DNA of 64,000 nucleotides, taken from contig JAJPJQ010000023.1 in NCBI GenBank assembly GCA_021324155.1, forward strand, positions 186,001 through 250,000, in the 5' to 3' direction. This document shows positions 33,296-42,755 of the stretch, piece by piece. This stretch comes from Pseudomonadota bacterium (lineage in GTDB: Bacteria > Desulfobacterota > Binatia > UBA9968). The notes below the pieces were generated by a model. It was not told the DNA's origin, did not search any database, and saw nothing but the letters and a program-made list of their open reading frames with translations. The position numbers and the translations under genes are program-made. The stretch's first letter is position 1. Each line of letters begins with the position of its first letter.

Positions 33296-34072
33296 ATGGA
33301 TTACTGCGGAAACCACTTCGTTCAATTTCACAAAGATTCAGCCACACTCGCCAAAGAGGTTTCCGCGTTTATAGCCACGGGTCTTCGGGGGAGCGAAGGC
33401 GTGGTGGCCATCGCCACCGAAGAGCACACCCGCGCAATTATCGAAGAGCTCTTTCACAAGGGATTCGACGCTGCGAACTGCCAGGAAGCAGGGCAGCTCG
33501 TGCTGCTCGACGCCGAAGCCACGCTTGCGGCTTTCATGTCTGTCGGCATTCCCGACTGGCCGAAATTCCGCGACACGATCGCGCCGCAAATTGCCGCGAC
33601 CCGCGACCGCGGCTTTCAGAAGATTCGTGCCTACGGCGAAATGGTCGATATTCTGTGGCGCAAAGGGAATTCCGCCGCAGCCATCCGTCTCGAAGAGTAC
33701 TGGAACGATATTAGCCACATCATGAGTTTCTCGCTGCTGTGCGCTTACATGCTCGACGGCCTCGACGAAAGTTCCTACGCAGGCCCGTTGCACGAGATCG
33801 GTCGCACGCACTCGGACGTTATCAGCGGCGAGGACGACGCGCGGCTGCTCTCGGCCATCGATGCCGCCAGCGAGGACCTTTGGGGCACTCGATTATCGAC
33901 TTTCGTCACGCTGTCGGAGTCGAGGCAGGGCGAGCACCGCCTGCCCGTCGGCCGACGGACGGTAATGTGGCTCAAGCGCACGATGCCTCTGAAAGTGACT
34001 GAAGTCCTCTATCACGCCAAGCGCCACATGGGGGACCCGAATTTCCTCACTCCTGAAAACAAAATCCGTTAG
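33296..34072 (+). CDS. MEDS-domain sensory protein (DcmR-like)
   Basis: A 258-residue protein. Its first 180 residues match the MEDS domain: HFVQFHKDSATLAKEVSAFI, GLRGSEGVVAIATEEHT, RGFQKIRAYGEMVDILWRKG and FSLLCAYMLDGL. MEDS domains bind small ligands in methanogen and methylotroph regulators and are often fused to kinases. Here the domain is free, with a C-terminal stretch of 75 residues of unknown type. It is divergent from the PAS histidine kinase, and this closeness suggests that it reports to or is controlled by that kinase. No good SD is seen before the ATG. Confidence 0.75.
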   Translation: MDYCGNHFVQFHKDSATLAKEVSAFIATGLRGSEGVVAIATEEHTRAIIEELFHKGFDAANCQEAGQLVLLDAEATLAAFMSVGIPDWPKFRDTIAPQIAATRDRGFQKIRAYGEMVDILWRKGNSAAAIRLEEYWNDISHIMSFSLLCAYMLDGLDESSYAGPLHEIGRTHSDVISGEDDARLLSAIDAASEDLWGTRLSTFVTLSESRQGEHRLPVGRRTVMWLKRTMPLKVTEVLYHAKRHMGDPNFLTPENKIR

Positions 34073-34242
34073 AAGTTCCTCTCGATGGTGGGAGTCGCCC
34101 AACGCGTCAGCTCTCCCCACAAAAATAGCGCAGTCACTTAATCTGGCGATTGACAACGCCGCCGACGGACGATATTGCTCGGACGAGAAAAAAATATTAC
34201 TTTTTCTTTGGATGTAGCGAACCAGGCCAGGAGGCAGAATAA

Positions 34243-34839
34243 ATGGCGACCGAAACGGAGCGCCCTCTCACGGATGCGCTCACCGCGATCAAGACGCGCC
34301 GCGCAATCAAGGAATACCTGCAGACCGAGATTCCACGAGAATGGATCGAAGAGCTGCTCGACGCCGCTCATTGGGCGCCCAATCATAAGCTGACCCATCC
34401 GTGGCGCTTCCACGTGTTCACCGGGGCGGGGCGCGAGCGCTTGGTCAGCGCGCGACAGGCGGCGGTGCGCTGGGCCGCCGAAAAAAAGGGGACGCAGCCG
34501 AGCGAGGACGAGCTACGCTTCGCGAGGGAAAAATGTTTTTCGTCCCCCGTCATCATCATCGTTTCGATGGTCGGCGACGAGAACAAGATCACCGATCAGG
34601 AGAACTACGCCGCCTGCTGGTGCGCAATCGAGAACCTGCTGGTCGCCGCGGCCGCGCGCGGCCTGGGGAGCTATCCGAGCACCGGCGCATGGATCGATCA
34701 AAACTTCGTCGGCCCAGTTCTCGGACTCACCGAGAAGGAGCGGCCGGTTTCCTGCATTTTCCTCGGGTACTCCGAGCAAAAAACGATGGCCAAGCGCCTG
34801 CCTGTGGAAAAGCACACGACCTGGTACACCGAGAGCTGA
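34243..34839 (+). CDS. Nitroreductase-family flavoprotein
   Basis: A 198-residue FMN enzyme of the nitroreductase fold. KTRRAIKEYLQTEIPREWIE is the phosphate-binding start, AAHWAPNHKLTHPWRFHVF the active-site turn, ENYAACWCAIENLLVAAAAR the dimer helix, and GLGSYPSTGAWID the C-terminal FMN loop. Such enzymes reduce nitroaromatics, quinones or flavins with NAD(P)H. The SD AGGAGGCAGAATA fixes the ATG. It is monocistronic. Confidence 0.9.
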   Translation: MATETERPLTDALTAIKTRRAIKEYLQTEIPREWIEELLDAAHWAPNHKLTHPWRFHVFTGAGRERLVSARQAAVRWAAEKKGTQPSEDELRFAREKCFSSPVIIIVSMVGDENKITDQENYAACWCAIENLLVAAAARGLGSYPSTGAWIDQNFVGPVLGLTEKERPVSCIFLGYSEQKTMAKRLPVEKHTTWYTES

Positions 34840-34900
34840 AGCAACCTGCGCCGCCTATTTACGTCGTGCGACGTCGGTATTAACGGCTAGAAACGCCGCT

Positions 34901-36094
34901 CTATCCTTGTTCGGCGGGTTTTTCCCTGGCCTGGTATTCGCTGAGCGTGGCGCGAACCGTCTGCTCGCGTCCATCGCGAACAACCGTGACCTCCACTGCC
35001 GTTCCCGGCGCCGTCGCCGCGACCTGATTCCGCAGCGTATTACCGTCGACGACCGGTTTGCTGTTGAATGCGACGATCACGTCGCCGCGGCGGATCCCGG
35101 CCGTCTCCGCCGGCCCGCCGCGCACAACATCGTTGACGATCACGCCGCGCGCCTGCTTCATCCCGAGCGACGCCGCAATGTCCGGCGTCACCGGCTGAAT
35201 CGAGACGCCGAGTTGGCCGCGCCGAACCTTGCCGCCCTTGATCAACTGATCGCTGACCTCGCTGACCATGTTCGAAGGCACGGCGAAGCCGATGCCGATA
35301 TTGCCGCCGGACGGCGACACGATCTGCGAATTGATGCCGATCAAGTCGCCGTTGGCATTGACGAGCGCCCCGCCCGAGTTTCCTCGATTGATGGGCGCGT
35401 CGGTCTGCAGGAAATCTTCGAAAGTCCCGTCGCTCAACCCCGTTGTCCGCCCTTTGGCGCTGATGATGCCCGCGGTCACGGTTTCTCCGAGACCCAACGG
35501 GTTGCCGATGGCCAGGGCGACATCGCCCACGCGCACGTCGTCGGAATCGGAGGGCGACAGGGCGACGAGCTGGCCGGCATCGACCTTCATGACCGCGATG
35601 TCGCTCGGTGCATCCGAGCCGATCACTTTCGCATCGAGTACCCGTCGGTCCGCCAGCTCGACTTTGATCGCCTCCGCGCCATCGATGACGTGGTGGTTTG
35701 TGACAATGTAGCCGTCCGAGCGCACGATAACGCCCGACCCGAGCGCCTGCACCCGTTGCGCCGCCTGCGGAGCGCTGCGCGAAGGAGCCCCGAAGAATTG
35801 GCGCAGCAAAGGATCGTTGAAGAAAGGAAATTGCTGCGGTGCGCGCACGCGCCGCTGCGCATGAACCGTCACAACCGCCGGGCTAACCCGGTCGACGATG
35901 TCGGCATAGGAAGTTTGCCGGACCGGCATTTCCCGCTTTATCGGTGACTGCTGCTGCGTCGGCGGCGGCGTGACGGCGGCCGTCTGCTGCGGCTTGCGGC
36001 ATCCGAAAACGGCAAGGACGGCGATAGCGACGAAGGCATACGAGCGGCGGCGAAACGCGTGTCGAGAATGCCGCCGATTTCGACAAGTACCCAT
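34901..36094 (-). CDS. HtrA/DegP-type serine protease, lipoprotein with one PDZ domain
   Basis: A 397-residue periplasmic protease. The N-terminus is a lipoprotein signal (AFVAIAVLAVFGC, Cys32), so the enzyme is probably membrane-tethered. Trypsin-like domain: His in GYIVTNHHVIDGAEAIKVEL, Asp in GSDAPSDIAVMKV, Ser in APINRGNSGGALVNANGDLI. One PDZ domain (about residues 285-385, LGVSIQPVTPDIAASLG, GPAETAGIRRGDVIVAFNSK) follows, as in DegS and MucD-short forms. Role: envelope protein quality control. The Gln/Pro-rich linker after the lipid Cys is usual. Confidence 0.92.
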   Translation of the reverse strand: MGTCRNRRHSRHAFRRRSYAFVAIAVLAVFGCRKPQQTAAVTPPPTQQQSPIKREMPVRQTSYADIVDRVSPAVVTVHAQRRVRAPQQFPFFNDPLLRQFFGAPSRSAPQAAQRVQALGSGVIVRSDGYIVTNHHVIDGAEAIKVELADRRVLDAKVIGSDAPSDIAVMKVDAGQLVALSPSDSDDVRVGDVALAIGNPLGLGETVTAGIISAKGRTTGLSDGTFEDFLQTDAPINRGNSGGALVNANGDLIGINSQIVSPSGGNIGIGFAVPSNMVSEVSDQLIKGGKVRRGQLGVSIQPVTPDIAASLGMKQARGVIVNDVVRGGPAETAGIRRGDVIVAFNSKPVVDGNTLRNQVAATAPGTAVEVTVVRDGREQTVRATLSEYQAREKPAEQG

Positions 36095-36220
36095 GACGTA
36101 TGTCCGGGAGACAAATCCGCTGGAACAATTCTGCTACTTTACTGCGTTGCAGCGAAGTGGGGTTTATCCTGCAAATTGAGGTGGAGACAAAATCGACGAA
36201 GGTAAATACGATTGTTTTCG

Positions 36221-36688
36221 CTAAGGCGACGGATTCGCCTGACTGTCGAGGGTTTTCACCGATTGGCAGCGTTTTTTCGCGATGGAGCCGATCAGCTTTT
36301 CTACCGACCGGAGGCCGGTGTCCAACAACTGCCTCTCCCTTCCGCCGCTGCCGAAAAGAACGCCTCCTTTCTTATCGATGAATACCTCCTCATCGAGAAG
36401 CCGGAGGGCTTTGAAGCGGACCTGGTTTTTATCGAAGCTTCCCCTTGTCGCCGTGCGCAGCGTTCGGCGCAAGCCTTCGGCCTCTTTGCCGCGGAAAAGG
36501 AGCGTGAAGCGGCAGGTGCCTTTATAGGTTTCGATTGTATCGATGGTAATCGGCGAGGAAACTTCGGCTCCGAACGGCACATAAAAGATAGTCACGTCGG
36601 CAAAGTCCGCCGGCGAAGTGCTCGCGGTGCTGCAGCCCGACACTTGAAGCAACACTGCGAGGCAAAGAAAACATAAATTTCCTCTCAT
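36221..36688 (-). CDS. Putative lipoprotein of unknown function
   Basis: A 155-residue protein with a lipobox (CLAVLLQVSGCSTAS). The mature part has alternating beta-like segments (ADVTIFYVPFGAEVSSPITI, YKGTCRFTLLFRGKEAEGLR) and a Gly/Arg-rich turn (FGSGGRERQLLDTG). It is neither fused to nor overlapping its neighbours. Transcribed in the same direction as the cupin gene 31 bases upstream, it may be read through from there. I do not recognise the family. Confidence 0.65.
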   Translation of the reverse strand: MRGNLCFLCLAVLLQVSGCSTASTSPADFADVTIFYVPFGAEVSSPITIDTIETYKGTCRFTLLFRGKEAEGLRRTLRTATRGSFDKNQVRFKALRLLDEEVFIDKKGGVLFGSGGRERQLLDTGLRSVEKLIGSIAKKRCQSVKTLDSQANPSP

Positions 36689-36719
36689 GACGCTTCGCCC
36701 CGCCGCTGCGCGGCTGGAC

Positions 36720-37349
36720 TTATCTATTGCCGAACATCTCCACCGGCGTCTGGCGCGGGCCGAGGCTCTCGTAGTACTCGTTTTTCTCCGGATTGTATCT
36801 TCCCTGATTGAAGCCGCCGCCCTTCTGGCTGCGGATGATGATCGCGACCGTGCGCTCGCCGACGGTGACCTCCGTGTGAATCTCGTACGGGCGGACGAGA
36901 TCGATCTCGCCGGGGCCGACGAGCACGTCGCTCGCCTTTTTGATCACAGCGTAGTCGGGCTTGCTGCGGTCGTCGAGGCGATCGTAGCGCTCGACGCGCT
37001 CGTGCCCGTCGAGCACGCCGTAGAGCGTATAGATGTGAGCGTGGTCGTGGATGCGCGCGCGTCCGCCGTTTCCCTGCCGGGCCTCGCCCTTGGTGAGCCC
37101 GTTGACCGCGAAGCCGAAGTCCGGGTCTTCGTAGAAAAGCAGATTCTCGGCGCGGCCGTCTCTCGGGACGCAGTCGGGCCAATGTTTCGAAGCCGCCTTC
37201 ACTTCGGGATCGGCGAGCAGCTCGGCGAGCGCCGGCGCGAGCTGCGTCCAACGCTTTTCCGGATCGCTCTCGCGCGCGAACAGCGCGCGCGTTTTCTCGA
37301 CGAAGCGCTCAAGCGCGTTTTGCTTCTTTACTTCCATGATGGCTTCCAT
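36720..37349 (-). CDS. Cysteine-dioxygenase-like cupin protein
   Basis: A 209-residue protein with a helical front and a cupin barrel. The metal motif HDHAHIYTLYGVLDGHERVE (two His near residue 110, then Glu-Tyr) and later RPYEIHTEVTVGERTVAIII supply His ligands for a mononuclear iron, as in the cysteine dioxygenase-like group. The ATG at 37349 has AAAGGAGC five bases before it and lies inside the end of the amidohydrolase gene (41-base overlap), so the two proteins are translationally coupled. A joint pathway, such as cleavage of an aromatic or thiol compound followed by hydrolysis, is likely but not determined. Confidence 0.75.
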   Translation of the reverse strand: MEAIMEVKKQNALERFVEKTRALFARESDPEKRWTQLAPALAELLADPEVKAASKHWPDCVPRDGRAENLLFYEDPDFGFAVNGLTKGEARQGNGGRARIHDHAHIYTLYGVLDGHERVERYDRLDDRSKPDYAVIKKASDVLVGPGEIDLVRPYEIHTEVTVGERTVAIIIRSQKGGGFNQGRYNPEKNEYYESLGPRQTPVEMFGNR

Positions 37350-38496
37350 GATCGGCTCCTTTCGTTGCAGCGCCTCCGCTTTCTTCCATTCCGTAAAACG
37401 CCGCGCAATTGTCCCAGAGAATTTTGCGCTTGTCCTCGTCGGCGAGCGGCAGCTTGAGGAAACATTCTACCGCGCGCGGATAGCGCGAGTCGCCGTGCGG
37501 GTAATCGGTCGAGAAGACGATTCGCTCGCTGCCCATCTCTGCGATCATATGGCGCGCCGGCGCTTCGTCGGGCTCGACCGCGACCCAGCACTGGCGCTTG
37601 AAGTATTCGCTCGGCGCCATGGTCAGCTCGGGCATGAAAACATCGCCCTCGCGCTCCCAGCCCTCGTCGAAGCGCCACAGGAGCCACGGTACCCAGGAGC
37701 AGTTCGCTTCCAAGAACGCGACCTTGAGCTTCGGGTGGCGGGCGAGCACGCCGCCGCCGATGAAGCTGCCGAGGCCCAGCATCTGCTCGAACGGCTGCGC
37801 GTAGACACGACGGATGCCGAAGTTCGGCTCGAACCAGTCTCCGGTCTGGCGCGCGCGCGAGCCTGTCGCTTCGTGAAAGCCGACGGGAATATCGAGCGTT
37901 GCGAGCGTGCTCCACAGCGGATCGTAATACGGATCGTGCCAGGTTTTGCCGTTGACGATGTTGGAGCGCAGGAAGACGGCGCGAAACCCCAGCTCTTCGA
38001 CACAGCGGCGGCTCTCGTCGACGGCATCTTGAATGTCGAAGACCGAGAGCATCCCCGCGCCGATGAGACGCGCGGCATCGACTTTGCAGAAATCCGCCAT
38101 CCAATCGTTGTACGCCCGCGCGATCGCCGCCGCGAAGCGAGGCTCGCGCTCGGGATTGGTCAGCACGCTCAAGCCACGGCTGGGAAAAAGCACGGCGACG
38201 TCGATGCCTTCGTTGTCCATCGCATCGAGTTGCACTTCCGGCCCCCAGCCGCGCCGCGCATCGTCCTTATAGAGAATCTGGTTCTTCTCGTAATTGCGGC
38301 CGCGGTGCGGCACGCCGCTGGTCCGCCTGCCGTTAGGGTCGCCGTCCGGAAAAATGATGCCGAGATCGCGCACGTTGTCGGACGTCCGGCCACGCGGCGC
38401 AACCGCTTTGAACTCCGGCGTTATGTAACGCTCCCAGAGGTCGGGTGGCTCCATTACGTGGAGATCGCTGTCGAAGACCTTAAATCCATCCTTCAT
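37309..38496 (-). CDS. Amidohydrolase 2 family (ACMSD-like) metal-dependent hydrolase
   Basis: A 395-residue TIM-barrel enzyme of the COG2159 type, whose members decarboxylate or hydrolyse aromatic or keto acids. Metal-binding entry motif: VFDSDLHVMEPPDLWERYIT. Further landmarks: RGLSVLTNPEREPRFAAAIA, NDWMADFCK, GFHEATGSRARQTGD, and the C-terminal metal Asp in IVFSTDYPHGDSRYP. The ATG at 38496 follows AAAGGAGC. The cupin gene overlaps its 3' end. A broken signal-peptide gene lies directly upstream on the same strand. The amidohydrolase/cupin pair is probably a catabolic unit. Confidence 0.87.
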   Translation of the reverse strand: MKDGFKVFDSDLHVMEPPDLWERYITPEFKAVAPRGRTSDNVRDLGIIFPDGDPNGRRTSGVPHRGRNYEKNQILYKDDARRGWGPEVQLDAMDNEGIDVAVLFPSRGLSVLTNPEREPRFAAAIARAYNDWMADFCKVDAARLIGAGMLSVFDIQDAVDESRRCVEELGFRAVFLRSNIVNGKTWHDPYYDPLWSTLATLDIPVGFHEATGSRARQTGDWFEPNFGIRRVYAQPFEQMLGLGSFIGGGVLARHPKLKVAFLEANCSWVPWLLWRFDEGWEREGDVFMPELTMAPSEYFKRQCWVAVEPDEAPARHMIAEMGSERIVFSTDYPHGDSRYPRAVECFLKLPLADEDKRKILWDNCAAFYGMEESGGAATKGADHGSHHGSKEAKRA

Positions 38497-38509
38497 GAAC
38501 GCTCCTTTA

Positions 38510-38736
38510 TCACTGCGAATAGATCTTGTCGATGAATCCGCTGTGATCGAGCTCGCGGACGATGCCGTCGTCGGCGCGCAAGAAAAGGCTTCGTCGGCGT
38601 CGCGCATATATAAGGAAATTCGAAGCGCGTCTTGAAGTCGGCCGTACTGGCGAGAATCTGAATGTCATGTCGGTGAAAAAGCGGCGGTGCAAAACAACAA
38701 CGCGCCTAACGACCAGAATCTCCACGGAAGTCCCAT
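38510..38736 (-). pseudogene. Remnant of an exported protein gene upstream of the amidohydrolase
   Basis: An ATG at 38736 with the SD CAGGAGGGAGTC starts a clean signal peptide (MGLPWRFWSLGALLFCTAAF) that stops after 23 codons. Protein-like sequence then continues in a second frame (ILASTADFKTRFEFPYI) and a third (LRADDGIVRELDHSGFIDK, stop at 38510). At least two frameshifts within 200 bases plus the very short total suggest an internally deleted periplasmic-protein gene, perhaps the binding protein that served the amidohydrolase pathway. Family not certain. Confidence 0.45.
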
Positions 38737-39221
38737 GACTCCCTCCTGAAGATGCGAAGCCGGCGATTTCAAGGAAGCTCTAGCGCGATAACGGGAAGAT
38801 GTCCATAGTGAGACCGATCTCGGGCGCTCGAATCGCACCCGCGACGGCTGATAATCAAAAGCTCGCCTATCGCTACCTTCTATATTTCCCTTAGGGTCTA
38901 TAAGTTACATAGGCAAAGATGAGCAATCGTTCAATTATGTTCAACTAAACTTCTTTATAGGTAACGTCTTCCGGCAACCAGCCGTTTCTCTTTTTACAAC
39001 CGCCGGCGACCCGTTCCGCCGATTTCCTTTTCACGTTTGAAAGCCCCGAACAGTGCCGTAGTTTGTCACGGCGCGGCGACACAAGTATTCCCTTTCATAC
39101 CCTCCGGCTCCCTTCCGCCGCGCTGACCGTGGCGGACAACTTTTGGAATGACGCTTGCTCCGGAAGCGCGTCGAATCTCTCAACTGTAGGCGCGATCGCC
39201 GACTAACCAAGGAGGGTTGGA
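38737..39221. other. Gene-free stretch upstream of the collagen-like gene
   Basis: 485 bases without a supportable gene. The centre (38880-39000) is AT-richer than the surroundings. A candidate sigma-54 promoter lies near the right end (separate entry). I see no repeat or RNA gene. Confidence 0.5.
39143..39159 (+). promoter_or_regulatory. Candidate sigma-54 (-24/-12) promoter of the collagen-like gene
   Basis: TTGGAATGACGCTTGCT has the GG and GC dinucleotides with exactly the 10 bases between them that RpoN promoters require, and T bases before the GC. Two positions of the -24 box differ from consensus. It is 63 bases from the GTG start, leaving a leader of about 50 bases with the SD AAGGAGGG. 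No enhancer-binding activator gene is adjacent. Confidence 0.4.
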
Positions 39222-40247
<1,026 letters not shown>

Positions 40248-40282
40248 CGCAGTAACGGGAGCTTCAAGCTTCGTCATGGGCG

Positions 40283-40321
40283 GGGCGAGCGCCGGGGGTC
40301 ATCCCGGCGCTCGCCCTTTTT
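40283..40321 (+). terminator. Intrinsic terminator after the collagen-like gene
   Basis: Perfect 14-bp stem GGGCGAGCGCCGGG / CCCGGCGCTCGCCC with loop GGTCAT followed by TTTTTAT. Confidence 0.9.
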
Positions 40322-40404
40322 ATAGAAGACTCGCAATTGTTCGCGCTACGGCGCGTCGCTTTCCATGTCGCGATCACGCGCAGTTTCCTCGCCGGCGCGA
40401 AGCC

Positions 40405-41115
40405 CTAGAGCGGAATCTTTTCCATCGCCTCGGCGACGCCGCCGCGGAAGATCCTGAAAAGATCGAGCGACTCGCGCACCGCCTGCATCGCCCGGGCCTC
40501 GCGCTCGCCCGTTGCAAAATTCTCGAGGTCGGCGAGAAACATCCGGCCGTGCTCCTCGTCGGCCTGGCTGTGAACTTTATAGTTCGGCATCTGCTTCCAG
40601 GTCAGTCCGAGGTCCTCCATCCAGCGCCGCGCGCTCCGCGTCGCGTGGCCGCCGCCCAGATCGGCCAGCAGCCGGTCATCGTTCGACCACTCTGTGACGG
40701 TGAGAGCCGCCATGCCTTCCACCCAATTCTTTTCGCGCGTCATCCACGCCCAGGCGTAGAGGCAGGCGCGCGTGATCGGCAGCGGCTCGACCGCGTTCAC
40801 CTCTTCCGGCGTCATGCCGATCGCTTCCGCCTGACGGATTACGAGCTCGAGGTGGCCGCGGTCGGTGTAGTCGTCTTTGATTACCTCCTCGTACTCGTGG
40901 CGGAGGATCTTCTGCTTGATCGACAGCTCGGGACAGTTCGCCGACAGATACGCCCAGCAATCGCGGCGGTGGCGGCTGAAGAGCCCGTGCTGGGTGAGCA
41001 TCATCGCGGCGCGCGGGCGGCTGAGCTTCACGGCGAAATAGCGGTCGAATTCCGGCGCCGCCATCACCTCGCGCACGGTCTTAGCCAGCCAGTTCTTCCA
41101 TTCATCGGCAGTCAT
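40405..41115 (-). CDS. Heme-oxygenase-fold protein (TenA/PqqC-like, putative diiron)
   Basis: A 236-residue all-helical protein of the iron-containing redox enzyme group. HEYEEVIKDDYTDRGHLEL is the first E-x-x-(H) ligand helix, MAALTVTEWSNDD a second, and NYKVHSQADEEHGRMFLADL the third with the His and Glu ligands. The pattern E ... E-x-x-x-x-x-H ... D-E-E-H-x-x is typical of heme-oxygenase-like diiron oxidases such as fatty-acid decarboxylases or pyrroloquinoline-forming proteins. The frame opens 17 codons upstream. The ATG at 41115 (TADEWKNW) is preferred because the extension has no conserved look. A second protein of the same fold lies just upstream on the same strand. Confidence 0.75.
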   Translation of the reverse strand: MTADEWKNWLAKTVREVMAAPEFDRYFAVKLSRPRAAMMLTQHGLFSRHRRDCWAYLSANCPELSIKQKILRHEYEEVIKDDYTDRGHLELVIRQAEAIGMTPEEVNAVEPLPITRACLYAWAWMTREKNWVEGMAALTVTEWSNDDRLLADLGGGHATRSARRWMEDLGLTWKQMPNYKVHSQADEEHGRMFLADLENFATGEREARAMQAVRESLDLFRIFRGGVAEAMEKIPL

Positions 41116-41186
41116 GTTGTATCGATCATAGCCAAATAGGGGCGAGGAAATCCAACCGGAATGCACGGGCGCTGCGCGGTGGCATT

Positions 41187-41216
41187 AAAAAAGGCCGGGA
41201 GAAAACTCTCGGCCTC
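41187..41216 (-). terminator. Intrinsic terminator of the second heme-oxygenase-fold gene
   Basis: On the minus strand GGCCGAGAG pairs with CTCCCGGCC (one mismatch) around a TTTT loop, followed by TTTTTT. It lies 52 bases after the stop of the gene ending at 41268 and separates the two similar genes. Confidence 0.8.
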
Positions 41217-41267
41217 ATAATCGACGCACGAGTGGATATTTAGATGTAGGTGTATGGGACAAAAGAT

Positions 41268-42008
41268 TTAAGCAGCGGCGGACATGTCCTTGGTCCAGCG
41301 GTCGCCCAACTCCAAAACGTCCGTGAACAGCTGGCTATAGTATCGGTAGGTCATTTTTACGGCCTGCACGATCTCGGCCATTTGCGCGCGGCCGCCCGCG
41401 TGCAACGCGATGGCGCGCGCCGCCGCATGAACGTGCTCCACGTCCACGCTTCCGTGAACGCGCAGGAAATTGGTCGCGCCGCGCGGGATGCCGTAATCCG
41501 CAACGAGCAGCTTCGCTACGTCCGCGCCATTGCTCGCGCCCAGCTCCTCGGTCGCGAAGGCCTCACCCAAAAGCGCGACGGGATTGCCCTGGCTCGCCCA
41601 GAAATAACACTGCGTAATCATGCCCCACGCGCCGGGATTCGGCGCGCCGGACAGGACGCGCCGCCGGTCCTCTCCTAGGGCGTTTATGTCGCGAACGCAT
41701 AAGAGCTCGTGTCCGGTCTCTTCGTCGGCGAAGTTACGAAAGTACGCGGCGAGCCGCGGGTCGGTCGCCACGACCCGGTCGGCGGCGATCCTCAGATACT
41801 TCGGCGTATGGATCACCAGGTGATACGTCTCTCGCAGATAAGCGAGGTAATGGAAGCGCGTAATCTCGCCGCGAGCGAGCCGCATAAAAATCGGATTTGA
41901 ATCAATATGAGGCTGGCGCAATCTCTTGAAGTCCTTGATCAATTCTGAAACCGCGCCGTCACGCGTAGCGCCGTCAGCTTCACCTCGAAAGTTGCCGTAA
42001 ATATCCAT
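41268..42008 (-). CDS. Heme-oxygenase-fold iron-containing redox protein
   Basis: A 246-residue helical protein. FMRLARGEITRFHYLAYLRE carries the first ligand helix, HLVIHTPKYLRIAADRV the next, FRNFADEETGHELLCVRD a clear E-x-x-x-H pair, FATEELGASNGADVA another, and VHGSVDVEHVHAA the last H-x-x-x-x-E-H ligands. This matches the heme oxygenase-like diiron superfamily more strongly than its downstream neighbour does. The substrate is unknown. Relatives include enzymes acting on fatty acids and amino acids in small biosynthetic clusters. An intrinsic terminator follows, so it is a separate transcript. Confidence 0.8.
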   Translation of the reverse strand: MDIYGNFRGEADGATRDGAVSELIKDFKRLRQPHIDSNPIFMRLARGEITRFHYLAYLRETYHLVIHTPKYLRIAADRVVATDPRLAAYFRNFADEETGHELLCVRDINALGEDRRRVLSGAPNPGAWGMITQCYFWASQGNPVALLGEAFATEELGASNGADVAKLLVADYGIPRGATNFLRVHGSVDVEHVHAAARAIALHAGGRAQMAEIVQAVKMTYRYYSQLFTDVLELGDRWTKDMSAAA

Positions 42009-42344
42009 ACGAAGAATTGTCGCAAGGGGGGTGCGGTAGGTTCAATACGGGTGAAAACCGGAAGGAAAAGCAGGCAGGCGCATAGGGCACCGTTGTCATG
42101 GTCCGCGAAAAACTTAAGAAAAACGCCCGCCCGGCAGCGGCACCAGGAGATCACGCGCGACGGCCGCGCCGGGCGCTACGTGGCGTTATTAACTTCGAGC
42201 GGCCAAAGACAGCGCCCACATTCCTCCTCTGTCTCGTGAACCGGGATCTGAGCATCAGGTATTTCCCGGCCCATTTTCAGGGTTATCCCGGATACAAATC
42301 TGCCGAAGTCCAACGTATTCTCCCGCCGCCGATAAGGAGAAGCG
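42009..42344. other. Gene-free spacer
   Basis: 336 bases between divergent genes with no supported coding sequence; the longest frame (42098-42367) is Arg/Pro-rich and overlaps the next gene out of frame. A GATAAGGAGAAGCG sequence at its right end is the ribosome binding site of the following gene. No repeat is seen. Confidence 0.5.
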
Positions 42345-42734
42345 ATGGAACATACGGGTTTCTTTAAAGAGGACGCTTCGTTATCCGTGCAGTATTGGGA
42401 GACATTCGCGAAGAGCGGCGACATCCAGCCGGAAAAACGGCTTTTCGCCGCGGTGCTCGACGACGCAGTAAAGAGCTACCGAAAACTCCTCGTCGTTCGC
42501 GGACGCCGCTTCGTCGAAGAGGAGACGTGGCTTTTCAGCAACGACAAAAACGCCACGTTCTCGTTTTGCAATGTCTGCGAAGTTTTGGGATTGGACCCCG
42601 ACCGAGTTCGTAAATCGCTCCGCAAGCCCGCGCCGAATCTCCCCGCGCTTCCCGCCGCAGAGTTGCCGCGGCCGGCGCACCGCGTGCCTTACCGACGCGC
42701 CGGGAAAGCCACGGCGGCCTTGCTGCGCGCGTAA
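42345..42734 (+). CDS. Conserved-looking small protein of unknown function
   Basis: A 129-residue soluble protein: YWETFAKSGDIQPEKRLFAA, VKSYRKLLVVRGRRFVEEET, then FCNVCEVLGLDPDRVRKSLR. The block ending LGLDPDRVRKSL is reminiscent of small helical DNA-associated proteins; a Pro/Arg-rich tail follows. The SD AAGGAGAAGCG lies just before the ATG. It converges with the broken lipoprotein gene 22 bases downstream. Confidence 0.6.
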   Translation: MEHTGFFKEDASLSVQYWETFAKSGDIQPEKRLFAAVLDDAVKSYRKLLVVRGRRFVEEETWLFSNDKNATFSFCNVCEVLGLDPDRVRKSLRKPAPNLPALPAAELPRPAHRVPYRRAGKATAALLRA

Positions 42735-42755
42735 AGAACCGCACGCATTTCCACG

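Noticed and set aside
42098-42367. 89-codon frame in the spacer at 42 kb
   Set aside because: It overlaps the start of a better-supported gene in another frame and has no SD or domain.
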